A stretch of 64,000 nucleotides of DNA from an uncultured Collinsella sp. Lineage in GTDB: Bacteria; Actinomycetota; Coriobacteriia; Coriobacteriales; Coriobacteriaceae. Positions 36,581 to 44,953 of the stretch are shown piece after piece. The stretch covers positions 1 to 64,000 of the forward strand of contig CABUUK010000002.1 of the NCBI GenBank assembly GCA_902494765.1, written 5' to 3'. Position 1 is the stretch's first letter. The number at the start of each line of letters is the position of its first letter. A program made the translations under genes and the position numbers. The notes below the pieces were generated by a model. The model searched no databases. It worked only from the letters and a program-made list of their open reading frames with translations, and had not been told where the DNA came from.

Positions 36581-36614
36581 GCCGCCACAAAGGTGCCTGC
36601 CCCTTTGTGGCGGC
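36581..36614. repeat. Palindrome CCGCCACAAAGG...CTTTGTGGCGG, copy 2
   Basis: GCCGCCACAAAGG and CCTTTGTGGCGGC arms enclose TGCCTGCC. Compared with copy 1 both arms carry the matching change, CACC to CGCC against GGTG to GGCG. Confidence 0.85.
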
Positions 36615-36626
36615 TCTCCCCCGGCG

Positions 36627-37448
36627 CTACAGCAGATGCTCCTCGATAAAGATCGCGATGCCGTCTTTGTCGTTGCTGGCGGTTACAAAGTCGGCGGCGG
36701 CACGGGTGGCGTCGCTGCCGTTTGCCATGGCAACGCCAACGCCGGCGTCAGCCACCATGCAGGTGTCGTTGTCCGCATCGCCAAACACGCAGATGTCCTG
36801 GAGCTCCATGTCGTTGAGCTCCGCCACGCGCACAAGGCCGCGCGTCTTGGACACGCGCGGATCCATGAACTCGTAGAGCCGCTGCGTGGTTTGCAGAGCC
36901 GCTGCCTTAACAGTGTCATCGGCAAACGTCGACGCCCGCTCAATCACCTGCGGCATTACCTCGGGTGCCATGGTAAACATCACCTTGGGCTGCGGCTCGC
37001 GCAAAAACTCGGCAAAATCGACCACCTTGTAGGGCACGCCGTCGACGCGCGACAGGTGCTCGACGCACGCGTTGCTCTCGGGCACGTAGAACACGCCGTC
37101 TCGGGGGCAGACGGGCGTTGCCGGAAGGTCCGCCATGTGCTTGCAGATGCGCGCGATGGTCTCGCCCGGCAGCGGATAGCTCAGCTCGTTGATATCGTGC
37201 GCGCGGTCGATGACCTCGGCGCCACCGCAGCCCACGAGCACGTCCACCAGGCCTTCGATGCCCCAGAGCTCGTACATGGCCTCGGTCGCGTGGGCGTCGC
37301 GCCCGGTGCACAGGCCGAAGAGCACGCCGCGCTCGCGCAGGGCGCGGATCGCCGCCACGGCGCGCGGGGACACCGTGTGCTGGCTCGTGAGCAGCGTGCC
37401 GTCGATATCGCAGAACACGGCTTTGATGTGGCTGAAGGTGGCGTCCAT
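36627..37448 (-). CDS. Cof-type HAD-IIB sugar phosphatase
   Basis: 273 residues, the usual size. Motif I is DIDGTLLTSQ (Asp14/Asp16), the cap is the alpha/beta IIB type, and motif IV is CVFGDADNDTCMV. These cytoplasmic enzymes remove phosphate from sugar phosphates, flavin mononucleotide or similar small molecules; the substrate cannot be read here. It is monocistronic and followed by a family A palindrome. Confidence 0.88.
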   Translation of the reverse strand: MDATFSHIKAVFCDIDGTLLTSQHTVSPRAVAAIRALRERGVLFGLCTGRDAHATEAMYELWGIEGLVDVLVGCGGAEVIDRAHDINELSYPLPGETIARICKHMADLPATPVCPRDGVFYVPESNACVEHLSRVDGVPYKVVDFAEFLREPQPKVMFTMAPEVMPQVIERASTFADDTVKAAALQTTQRLYEFMDPRVSKTRGLVRVAELNDMELQDICVFGDADNDTCMVADAGVGVAMANGSDATRAAADFVTASNDKDGIAIFIEEHLL

Positions 37449-37534
37449 AGGGGCCTTTCTGAGTTGTGCGGCGGTGTGGGGTGTATTCGTGAACGGCGTA
37501 CATGGTATACCAAGGCGCAGGCCGTTGGGGCCCG

Positions 37535-37570
37535 ACCGCTACAAAGGTGCCCGGCCCCTTTGTGGTGGCT
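37535..37570. repeat. Palindrome of the CCACCACAAAGG family, copy 3
   Basis: ACCGCTACAAAGG and CCTTTGTGGTGGCT arms around TGCCCGGCC. The arms have drifted from perfect pairing. Confidence 0.75.
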
Positions 37571-37595
37571 TGTGGTGCTCGGGTTTCAGCACAAT

Positions 37596-37654
37596 CCATC
37601 ACAACATTCGACGTTTTTCGGCAAAATCGCGATTTTCATCGAATGTTGTGACGG
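37596..37654. repeat. Palindrome of the ACATTCGA family, copy 2
   Basis: CATCACAACATTCGA and TCGAATGTTGTGACGG arms enclose CGTTTTTCGGC and TCGCGATTTTCA, as in copy 1. Confidence 0.8.
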
Positions 37655-37656
37655 TT

Positions 37657-38937
37657 TTACCGCTCTGCAGCACGATCCAGATGCCCGCGTCCAAACAGCA
37701 GCAGCGCCGCGGGAACCGCCGTCACGACTATGCCCGCACCAACGAGCGTCTGCTGCACGCCAAATGTTGCCGCCAGCCAGGGGGCGATCGCCAGCGGGGC
37801 CACGCCGGCAAACATGTTGCCAAAGCCCATGACCGAGTTGACGCGGCCGAGCTGCTCGAGCGGGGCCGTCGTTTGCACGATGGTGTTGTGGAGCGGATTG
37901 ACGACGCCCCAGGCAACGCCAAGGGCGATCTGGCCGATGAGGGCCACGCCCACGTACGGCGTTCCCACGTAGAGCAGGCTTCCCAGGCCCACAGACATAA
38001 GCGCCACGAGCAGCGTTTTAAGACTGACGAGGCGCGGCGGCATGCGGAGCGCGACCACGGCGCCCAGCACCGCGCCCACGCCGCAGGCTGACGACAGCCA
38101 GCCCATCCATTCGACGCCGACGTGCAGGACGTCACGATAGAAGAACGACTCCAGCGGGTCGAAGGCTCCATAGCCAAAGTTCGAAAGAAAGATGATGCAG
38201 AAGAGCAGGGCGAGAACGCTGTTGGTGAAGACCGTCTTGATGCTGGTCGCGAAGGTGGCGCGGGCGGACGTGTTGGGGTCGGGGCTTTGGCCCGAGCGCT
38301 TCCCTTCCTCCGCCGAATCGTTGCTCGCTTGCCCGGCGATGTGGCCCGCCTGCGGTCTAAAACCCCAGCCGGCAATGAGCGCAAGCAGGGTGAACAGCAT
38401 CATGAGCACGAACACCGCGCGCGACGATGCTGCCGCCGCAGCAAAGCCGCCCAGCGTGGGGCCGACGATGATGCTCACGTTGGAGAACATGGTGATGGCA
38501 GAGTTGATGTCTTTGAGCTCGACCGGGTCGTCGGTGAGGTATGCCGGGTAGGACGTGGCGATGGGCTGGGCGAACCCCATCACAAAACCCAAGAGTACTG
38601 CGCCGGCAAGGACCGTTCCGGTCGCGCTGCCAAAGGCGATGATCGCCGCGCCCGTTGCCAGCGTGCCGACGATGCTCAACAAGAAATGGCGATGTGGGCC
38701 CCAAGCGTCGAGCGCCGCACCGCCCGCAAAGGATCCCAAGATCACGAATACGTTCATAAACAGGACGGCCAGCGATGTCGCCACGACCGAGGCATCGTCT
38801 GCATAGGTGAGCGATCCGATGACGCCGATAAAGTAGCTGGTCTGAAAACCGGTGTAGATGAGAAAACGCATTGCCACCAGGCGCTTTGCCTGCGCGGACA
38901 GCGATGGTTGGGATTTTGAGATTCGAGATAGGGACAT
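37657..38937 (-). CDS. MFS transporter
   Basis: 426 residues from ATG 38937 (AAGGAG upstream); the frame is open 13 codons more. Twelve hydrophobic segments, a central cytoplasmic loop rich in charge (about 195-225, SAEEGKRSGQSPD) and short MFS-like loops indicate a major facilitator permease of the drug/unknown-substrate type. The gene is single, and its end abuts the ACATTCGA palindrome. No local gene suggests a substrate. Confidence 0.85.
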   Translation of the reverse strand: MSLSRISKSQPSLSAQAKRLVAMRFLIYTGFQTSYFIGVIGSLTYADDASVVATSLAVLFMNVFVILGSFAGGAALDAWGPHRHFLLSIVGTLATGAAIIAFGSATGTVLAGAVLLGFVMGFAQPIATSYPAYLTDDPVELKDINSAITMFSNVSIIVGPTLGGFAAAAASSRAVFVLMMLFTLLALIAGWGFRPQAGHIAGQASNDSAEEGKRSGQSPDPNTSARATFATSIKTVFTNSVLALLFCIIFLSNFGYGAFDPLESFFYRDVLHVGVEWMGWLSSACGVGAVLGAVVALRMPPRLVSLKTLLVALMSVGLGSLLYVGTPYVGVALIGQIALGVAWGVVNPLHNTIVQTTAPLEQLGRVNSVMGFGNMFAGVAPLAIAPWLAATFGVQQTLVGAGIVVTAVPAALLLFGRGHLDRAAER

Positions 38938-39064
38938 GGGCGCTCCTTGTTGCATACGAATACGGGCCGTGGGCATTGACCGCCGACCATCGACTCAATC
39001 TTTCCGTATGCAACGTTAAGGACGCATCGGGCCCCTCCTCTCCGTCTTCGCCCGGATGAACTAC

Positions 39065-39101
39065 TTGGTAGATTTTAAGGCATGTCCCAAAAATCTACCA
39101 A
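39065..39101. repeat. Variable-arm palindrome with TGTCCC core
   Basis: TTGGTAGATTTT (39065-39076) and AAAATCTACCAA (39090-39101), 12 bp perfect, enclose AAGGCATGTCCC. Confidence 0.75.
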
Positions 39102-39108
39102 AGCAAAA

Positions 39109-39141
39109 CCACCACAAAGGTGCCGGTCCCCTTTGTGGTGG
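39109..39141. repeat. Palindrome CCACCACAAAGG...CCTTTGTGGTGG, copy 4
   Basis: Perfect 12-base arms enclose TGCCGGTCC. Second of three palindromes lined up between the MFS gene and moaC-mobB. Confidence 0.88.
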
Positions 39142-39162
39142 AAGTGACGTTTGCCCAGATAA

Positions 39163-39199
39163 AACCTGCCAAAATAAACCTGTCCCTTTTTGGCAGGTT
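39163..39199. repeat. Variable-arm palindrome with TGTCCC core
   Basis: AACCTGCCAAAA (39163-39174) and TTTTGGCAGGTT (39188-39199) enclose TAAACCTGTCCCT. It lies just past the moaC-mobB stop and could also end that transcript. Confidence 0.75.
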
Positions 39200-39204
39200 C
39201 AGCG

Positions 39205-40509
39205 TCAAGCCTGAAGGTGGTCTTGAATCAAATCGCAGATGGCTCGGGCGTCGTTGATGTTGATGGCTCGGGTCGCAAAGCCGGCGTCGAAGGCTTGGCG
39301 TGCCAGGGCCTCGTTGCAGGCGAGGGCCAGCGTGCGGCCGTCGACCAGATCGAGCGAGCTCTTGCCGCGCAGGCGATCGACACCGGAGCGCGCGACCACG
39401 ATGTTGTCGAAGCCCTCGGTCTTGTAGCCCTCGATGATCACCACGTCGACATCGTTGTAACGCGACAGCAGCTCGCGGGCGGGCATCTCGTCCTCCTCGC
39501 GCGTGTCGGCGTACTCCGCCCAGCGCGTGGCGCAGATGAGGCCCACGTGCTTGGATCCGGCCTGGTGATGACGCCAGGTGTCCTTAGCGGGCACATCGAT
39601 ATCAAAGCCGTGATGCCCGTGATGCTTGAGCGAACCCACGCGCAGGCCGCGGCGGGTGAGCTCGGCGATAACCTTCTCGACGAGTGTGGTCTTGCCCGAG
39701 TTCTGGTAGCCGATAAACGCGATCGCGGGGACGGCCGGAGTGGGAGCTGCGGGCGCGACGGCGACGGGTACGTTCGCGGGTGCGGCACCGTCAGCGGCCA
39801 CGGCCTCAACAGCAGCAGCCTGACGCTCTGCGCGATCCCACACACCCGAGCGGCCGCCCTCCTTGTGCAGCAGGCGCACGTCGACGATCTCCATGCCGCG
39901 ATCGACTGCCTTGCACATGTCATAGATCGTTAGGCACGCGGCACTCGCGCCGGTCAGGGCCTCCATCTCGATACCCGTCTTGCCCGTCACGCCGGCCGTA
40001 ACCAGCACGTGAAAGCCAACCTGCCCGTCCGCGCGCGCCGGCGCCCAGCCCTCGGGCACGTCCTCGGCCGGCGTCCCCGCCGGAGCGATGGGCGCAATGT
40101 CGCACTTGCTCTTGGTAATGAGCAACGGATGGCACATGGGAATGATGTCGCTCGTACGCTTGATGGCCATAATGCCCGCCACACGCGCGCAGGCAAGCAC
40201 GTCGCCCTTTTTGGCGCGGTCCTGCAGCACCATAGCCTGCGTCTCGGGATGCATGAGGATGGTGCCCTCGGCGATGGCAATGCGATGGGTCTCGGCCTTG
40301 TCGGACACATCGACCATGCGTACCTCGCCCTTGGCGTCCACGTGCGTCAGCTCGTCGCGACGGGCGTCGCGGGTGGGCTCGGCGACAGCGCTGGCAGTCG
40401 GCTGCGCGGCTGCGACGGCGTCGCCTTTGTTGGCAGACGAGGCTTTGTGGGCAGACATCGCGGCCCTGCGAGCGGCCTTGGTGGCATCGGCGTATCTGCT
40501 CTTGGCCAT
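39205..40509 (-). CDS. moaC: MoaC-MobB fusion (molybdenum cofactor synthesis)
   Basis: 434 residues from ATG 40509 (GGAGG upstream). Residues about 1-45 are a basic Ala-rich lead. MoaC follows (about 45-205), with THVDAKGEVRMVDVSDK, MCHPLLITK and the MEALTGASAACLTIYDMCKAVD core; it makes cyclic pyranopterin monophosphate. After an Ala/Pro linker comes MobB (about 250-434), with Walker A GYQNSGKTTL and the HHGHHGFDIDVPAKDTWRHHQAG segment; it is a GTP-binding helper of MobA that attaches GMP to the cofactor. Fusing an early and a late pathway step is unusual. moaA ends 4 bases upstream, so they form an operon. Confidence 0.93.
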   Translation of the reverse strand: MAKSRYADATKAARRAAMSAHKASSANKGDAVAAAQPTASAVAEPTRDARRDELTHVDAKGEVRMVDVSDKAETHRIAIAEGTILMHPETQAMVLQDRAKKGDVLACARVAGIMAIKRTSDIIPMCHPLLITKSKCDIAPIAPAGTPAEDVPEGWAPARADGQVGFHVLVTAGVTGKTGIEMEALTGASAACLTIYDMCKAVDRGMEIVDVRLLHKEGGRSGVWDRAERQAAAVEAVAADGAAPANVPVAVAPAAPTPAVPAIAFIGYQNSGKTTLVEKVIAELTRRGLRVGSLKHHGHHGFDIDVPAKDTWRHHQAGSKHVGLICATRWAEYADTREEDEMPARELLSRYNDVDVVIIEGYKTEGFDNIVVARSGVDRLRGKSSLDLVDGRTLALACNEALARQAFDAGFATRAININDARAICDLIQDHLQA

Positions 40510-40513
40510 ATGA

Positions 40514-41569
40514 TCATCCTCCGATTTGGGACATAAATCGTTGCGTGCCCTCAATTATCGCGTGTTCCTGCGGTTTGTGGGCCACGGCATCGCGCCAAAT
40601 CGAAAGCACCTGCATATCATCACCACGGCGCAGCGCCTCACGCACCGAATACTCGGCATCGCTGAACAGACACGGACGCACGTTGCCATCGGCCGTCAGG
40701 CGCAGACGGTTGCAATTCGCACAAAAATGGTTGGACATGGCGCTAATAAAGCCGACCGTTCCCGCCGCGCCCGGAAAGTGCCAATAGCGCGCAGGGCCCG
40801 CGCCGGCAGGAGCGTCGTTGATGCCGAGCGGCTCGAGCTCGCCCAGTCCCGCCGCGGCTGCCCCGGCATTGATGCGCGCCCGCAGCTCGTCGCTCGGCAC
40901 GGTATCGCTCGCGTCCCACAGCTCGGGATTGAGCGTGGGCGCATGCGGATCCACAGCGCAATGCGAGCTCGTGTGCTCATCGCCGATGGGCATGTATTCG
41001 ATAAAACGCAGGTGAATGGGACGGTCGACCGTGAGCCGCGCGAGGGCCGCCACGTCTTGGTTGAGGCGGCGGACCACCACGCAGTTGACCTTAACCGGCC
41101 CAAAGCCCCAAGCCAGCGCCGCGTCGACGCCGGCCATGGTCTGCTCGAGTCGACCCAGGCGCGTGATCTTTCCAAACAGCTCGGGGTCGAGTGTATCGAG
41201 CGAAATGTTGACGCGGTTAAGCCCGGCGTCTTTGAGCTGCGGCGCCAGTTGGGGCAACAGGGCGCCATTGGTGGTGAGCGAGATGTCCTCGATCTGCGGA
41301 ATCGCGCGGATGTCGCGAATGAGCGGGATGATACGGCGGCTGACCAGCGGCTCGCCGCCCGTCAGGCGTACGCGGCGAATGCCCTCCCCCGCCACCAAAC
41401 GCACAAAGCGGGCGATTTCCTCGGCGCTGAGTAGCTCGTCGTGCGCGCGGGGCGCCACGCCATCGGCCGGCATGCAGTAAATGCAGCGGAAATTGCACTT
41501 GTCGGTAACGGCAATGCGCAGGTAGTTGATATCGCGGCCAAAGCCGTCATGTTGCACGTGCCCGTCCAC
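40514..41569 (-). CDS. moaA: GTP 3',8-cyclase
   Basis: 351 residues. MoaA is a radical-SAM enzyme that turns GTP into the substrate of MoaC. The N-terminal cluster motif CNFRCIYC (28-35) and the C-terminal second cluster FCANCNRLRL...CLF are both present, with TGGEPLVSR and the GG end (SQIGG) typical of MoaA. It lies 4 bases upstream of the moaC-mobB fusion. Moco synthesis implies a molybdoenzyme elsewhere in the genome. Confidence 0.96.
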   Translation of the reverse strand: MDGHVQHDGFGRDINYLRIAVTDKCNFRCIYCMPADGVAPRAHDELLSAEEIARFVRLVAGEGIRRVRLTGGEPLVSRRIIPLIRDIRAIPQIEDISLTTNGALLPQLAPQLKDAGLNRVNISLDTLDPELFGKITRLGRLEQTMAGVDAALAWGFGPVKVNCVVVRRLNQDVAALARLTVDRPIHLRFIEYMPIGDEHTSSHCAVDPHAPTLNPELWDASDTVPSDELRARINAGAAAAGLGELEPLGINDAPAGAGPARYWHFPGAAGTVGFISAMSNHFCANCNRLRLTADGNVRPCLFSDAEYSVREALRRGDDMQVLSIWRDAVAHKPQEHAIIEGTQRFMSQIGG

Positions 41570-41703
41570 GCAGCCCTCCCCTCACGCGGCGTTTTATTCT
41601 TCGGAAAACATAATACCCCACGAGAGAATCATGCCGACACCCGTACGACAGGACAGGTCGCTTTGAGCAAGACCGGCTTCCCAAGCCCATCCTCAGCACA
41701 GAC

Positions 41704-41760
41704 CATCACAACATTCGATGCTTTTCCCGTTATTGGCAAAAAACGTCGAATGTTGTGATT
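41704..41760. repeat. Palindrome of the ACATTCGA family, copy 3 (reversed centre)
   Basis: CCATCACAACATTCGA and TCGAATGTTGTGATT arms; the centre (TGCTTTTCCCG, GGCAAAAAACG) is the reverse orientation of copies 1 and 2. Confidence 0.8.
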
Positions 41761-41802
41761 GTTAGCCTGCCCACGGCACCCCGCGGAAGGACCAAAGCGC
41801 CC

Positions 41803-42840
41803 CTAAAGGCCGCCGTCCCAGTGCCGAATCACGAATTCTCGCAGATCGTTCTGCCGTTTCTGGAACGCTTCGCTTCGGTCGCACTTAAGGCCCATAGCGA
41901 GCGCGATGGCGTTCATCGCCCGGTGCAATTGCAGCTGATGGGCAAACTGAGTCCCGGTGAGGAGGATCATCCTAAAGCCCAGCGCGCTCAGCACGGTCAT
42001 ACGCTCCGCATCCGACGCACTGCGCTGTTTATCAAGATGGTCCGAGCCGTTGTATTCAATCCCCGTACCGCTTGCAGGCGCATATACGTCGATCTCGAAA
42101 TACCCGGCCTTTGCGAGATACTTGAACTCGTTGGGAACATCGACCCGATGGTTGAGCTCGATCTTGGCGTATCCCAGCCCGCCCTGGGAACGTTTTGCTA
42201 CGACCATGATTGCGGTGGCCGTCTCCATGGGCGACCGCGCGCCATCGTGCACGCGCTTGAGCACGGCGGCCGCGCGTATAGCCCCCTGACGAGATCGGTT
42301 CTCATTGCAATAGGCAATCAAGTCGGCAACGGTATACCTCTGCCCCATCTCGATATATTCGCCTGTCGACAGATGATTCAAATGGTATCGGGCGCAGATT
42401 TCGTAGCCATATTCCAGCTGCTCGGGTTCGCTCATCCACGAACCCGCCTGGACAAAGCACATGGCCTCATCAACCACCAGAAGGTCCTCCGCCACCTCGA
42501 TAAGATGGCCTGGAGGTACCGGCGCCCCAAACACGTGGCACCTAAATCCAGCCGGCGTCGAGCGCTCAAAATCGAAGTTGACGAGCGTGTCGATATGATC
42601 GAGCTCTTCTCGTGGAATACTGAGCGAAACCAGATAGTCGGTAACGATCCCGACTGCCGTTGAAGCCCTCAGCCCCTTGGCATCGAGTCCCAATTTGAGC
42701 AGGCTCGCGGTCGGCTCCGCCTCGTTAGCAAGCGAGTCCTCATCGTATAGGCTGCTTGCTCGCGAGAGCGGCTCGGACGGACGCGCCACGTTGTGGTACA
42801 GCCAGGCAGTCTTATGGGACAGGACGATCGGCAGGTCCAT
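41803..42840 (-). CDS. Putative VSR/DUF559-like nuclease-domain protein
   Basis: 345 residues, not assigned to a named family with certainty. The C-terminal 110 residues read FEIDVYAP, then GIEYNGSDHLD, then SDAERMTVLSALGFRMILLTGTQF, which matches the order E-x-D, IEYDG-H, D-x-R-x-x-x-L-x-x-x-G-x-x of VSR/DUF559-type endonuclease folds. The first 230 residues are unrecognised. It may be part of a toxin or defence system or a recombination function, but no partner gene is adjacent. ACATTCGA palindromes lie on both sides. Confidence 0.6.
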   Translation of the reverse strand: MDLPIVLSHKTAWLYHNVARPSEPLSRASSLYDEDSLANEAEPTASLLKLGLDAKGLRASTAVGIVTDYLVSLSIPREELDHIDTLVNFDFERSTPAGFRCHVFGAPVPPGHLIEVAEDLLVVDEAMCFVQAGSWMSEPEQLEYGYEICARYHLNHLSTGEYIEMGQRYTVADLIAYCNENRSRQGAIRAAAVLKRVHDGARSPMETATAIMVVAKRSQGGLGYAKIELNHRVDVPNEFKYLAKAGYFEIDVYAPASGTGIEYNGSDHLDKQRSASDAERMTVLSALGFRMILLTGTQFAHQLQLHRAMNAIALAMGLKCDRSEAFQKRQNDLREFVIRHWDGGL

Positions 42841-42941
42841 GAGCCCTCCAATGGAGTCGGATAACCAACCTTATTCCCCTGCCCACGGATCCGCACACCT
42901 TCGTGCGCAAGAAAGCGATTCCACCCGATCGAGTGGTAGAA

Positions 42942-43006
42942 AAACCATCACAACATTCGATGCTTTTCCCGATTTTGGCAAAAAACGTCGAATGTTGTGA
43001 TGGTTT
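42942..43006. repeat. Palindrome of the ACATTCGA family, copy 4 (reversed centre)
   Basis: AAACCATCACAACATTCGA and TCGAATGTTGTGATGGTTT arms, 19 bases each. The centre matches copy 3. Confidence 0.85.
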
Positions 43007-43054
43007 GAGGCGAGGTGAGGGGCACGGAGGGCCAAAGCACCGTGCTCGAACGGG

Positions 43055-44953
43055 TTAATCCAACTCTTTTAAGCCATGCGCCAGCTGCCAGTACTCACCG
43101 TGCTGGGCGAGCAGCTCTTCGTGCGTACCGCGCTCGATGATGCGGCCGTGTTCGAGGACCATGATGGCGTCGGCGTCGCGGACGGTGGACAGGCGGTGCG
43201 CGATCATAAACGTGGTGCGTCCGCGCATGATGCAGTCCATACCGCGCTCGATGAGCTTTTCGGTGCGCGTGTCGATGGAACTCGTGGCCTCGTCCAGGAT
43301 GAGCACCGGCGGATCGGCGACGGCCACGCGCGCGATGGCGAGCAGCTGACGCTGACCCTGCGACAGGTTGGCGCCGTCGGCCGTGACCGGTGTGTCGTAG
43401 CCCCGCGGCAGGCGGCGGATAAACGAGTCGGCGCAGGCGGCCTCGGCAGCGGCGCTCACCTCCTCGTCGGTCGCGTCGAGCTTGCCAAAGCGGATGTTCT
43501 GCGCAATGGTGCCGCTAAACAGGTGCGTGTCCTGCAGCACAATGCCGAGCGACCCGCGCAGGCTGGCCTTGGCAATGTGCTTGACGTCGATGCCGTCGTA
43601 CGTGATCTCGCCGTCATCGACCTCGTAGAAGCGGTTGATGAGGTTGGTAATGGTCGTCTTGCCGGCGCCCGTGGAGCCCACAAACGCAATCTTTTGCCCC
43701 GGCTTGGCAAACAGGTTGAGGTCCGTGAGCACGCGGGCGCCCGGCACGTAGGAAAAGTCCACGGCATGGAAGCGCACGTCGCCGGCAAGCGGGACCAAGC
43801 CGCACGTGAGCTCGGTGCCGTCGGCGGCCACCGCGCGGCCCGACTCATCAACGGCTGCCACGTCATGCAGGTGCCCGTAGACGCCCACGCCCTGGTCCTC
43901 GGGAATTTTCCACGCCCACGCGGCATCGCCCGTCTGCACCAGCTCCACGCAGCCCTCGTCCACCTCGGGCTCAAGGTCCATGGCGGCAAACAGGCGCTCG
44001 GCACCGGTCAACGCGTTGAGCAAGAAGTTGCCGAGCTGCGTAAACTGGTTGATGGGCATGGCGGCCTGGCGCACAAAGACCAGGTAGCTCGCGAGCGCAC
44101 CTACGTCGGCGAGCCCCTTGATGCAGAGCATGCCGCCCGCCACGGCGACGATGGCATAGTTGACGTAGCCAATCACGACAGTCATGGGCACCATGGAGTT
44201 GGCATAGCTCACGGCGGCGGTGCCGGTGCGGCGAAGCTCGTCGTTGCGGAAGGTGAAGCCGGCAACATTCGCCGCCTCGCGGTTAAAGACCTTGATGACC
44301 TTTTGACCCGAGACCATCTCTTCGATATATCCGTCCAGGTCGCCAAGCGATGCCTGCTGGGCGGCAAAGAAACGCTTAGAGCGCGTGCCCGAGTAGCGCG
44401 CATACAGCACAATGGCCGCATCGCACACGAGCGTGATAATCGTGAGCTGCCAGTTAAGGATGATGAGCATGGCCGTGGTGCCCACAACCTGAATGGCGGC
44501 CTGAATCACGTTGGCAAAGCTGTTGTTGAGCGCCTCGGAGACAGTGTCGACGTCGTTGGTGAAAAAGCTCATGATGTCGCCCGAGCGCGTGCTGTCAAAA
44601 TAACTGAGCGGCAGCGTCTGGATGTGCGCGAACAGGTCGCGGCGAATATCGGACACCACGCGTTGGGCCGCGCGCACCATAATCTGAGAGTAGCACAGGG
44701 CCGAGAGTACGCCCGCGGCGTAGATGATCGCCGTCAGGATGACCTGCTTGGTAAGCAGTTCCTCCCCGCCCGTGGCCAAACCGTTAACGATGGGACGCAC
44801 CATGTAGGTGCCGACGAAGCTCGCGATGGCGGCGACGGAGGCGAGCACGCCCACCGCGAGCAACGAGAACTTGGCATGCCCCATGTAGGAGAGCAGGCGG
44901 CGCACAGTGCGTTTGAGATCGGCCGGGCGTGCTTGGGCTGCGGTCTTAGGCAC
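43055..44953 (-). CDS. ABC exporter half, second of a heterodimer
   Basis: 632 residues from GTG 44953, which overlaps the upstream stop by 8 bases and has GGAAGGGGG before it. Six membrane helices (about 25-330) carry the exporter core. The ATPase domain has Walker A GSTGAGKTT, signature NLSQGQRQL, Walker B VLILDEATSSID and switch His in MIAHR. A 50-residue insert (GDAAWAWKIPEDQGVGVYG region) precedes the ATPase domain. It pairs with the product of 44946-46775 as a multidrug- or peptide-type exporter; the substrate is unknown. Confidence 0.88.
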   Translation of the reverse strand: MPKTAAQARPADLKRTVRRLLSYMGHAKFSLLAVGVLASVAAIASFVGTYMVRPIVNGLATGGEELLTKQVILTAIIYAAGVLSALCYSQIMVRAAQRVVSDIRRDLFAHIQTLPLSYFDSTRSGDIMSFFTNDVDTVSEALNNSFANVIQAAIQVVGTTAMLIILNWQLTIITLVCDAAIVLYARYSGTRSKRFFAAQQASLGDLDGYIEEMVSGQKVIKVFNREAANVAGFTFRNDELRRTGTAAVSYANSMVPMTVVIGYVNYAIVAVAGGMLCIKGLADVGALASYLVFVRQAAMPINQFTQLGNFLLNALTGAERLFAAMDLEPEVDEGCVELVQTGDAAWAWKIPEDQGVGVYGHLHDVAAVDESGRAVAADGTELTCGLVPLAGDVRFHAVDFSYVPGARVLTDLNLFAKPGQKIAFVGSTGAGKTTITNLINRFYEVDDGEITYDGIDVKHIAKASLRGSLGIVLQDTHLFSGTIAQNIRFGKLDATDEEVSAAAEAACADSFIRRLPRGYDTPVTADGANLSQGQRQLLAIARVAVADPPVLILDEATSSIDTRTEKLIERGMDCIMRGRTTFMIAHRLSTVRDADAIMVLEHGRIIERGTHEELLAQHGEYWQLAHGLKELD

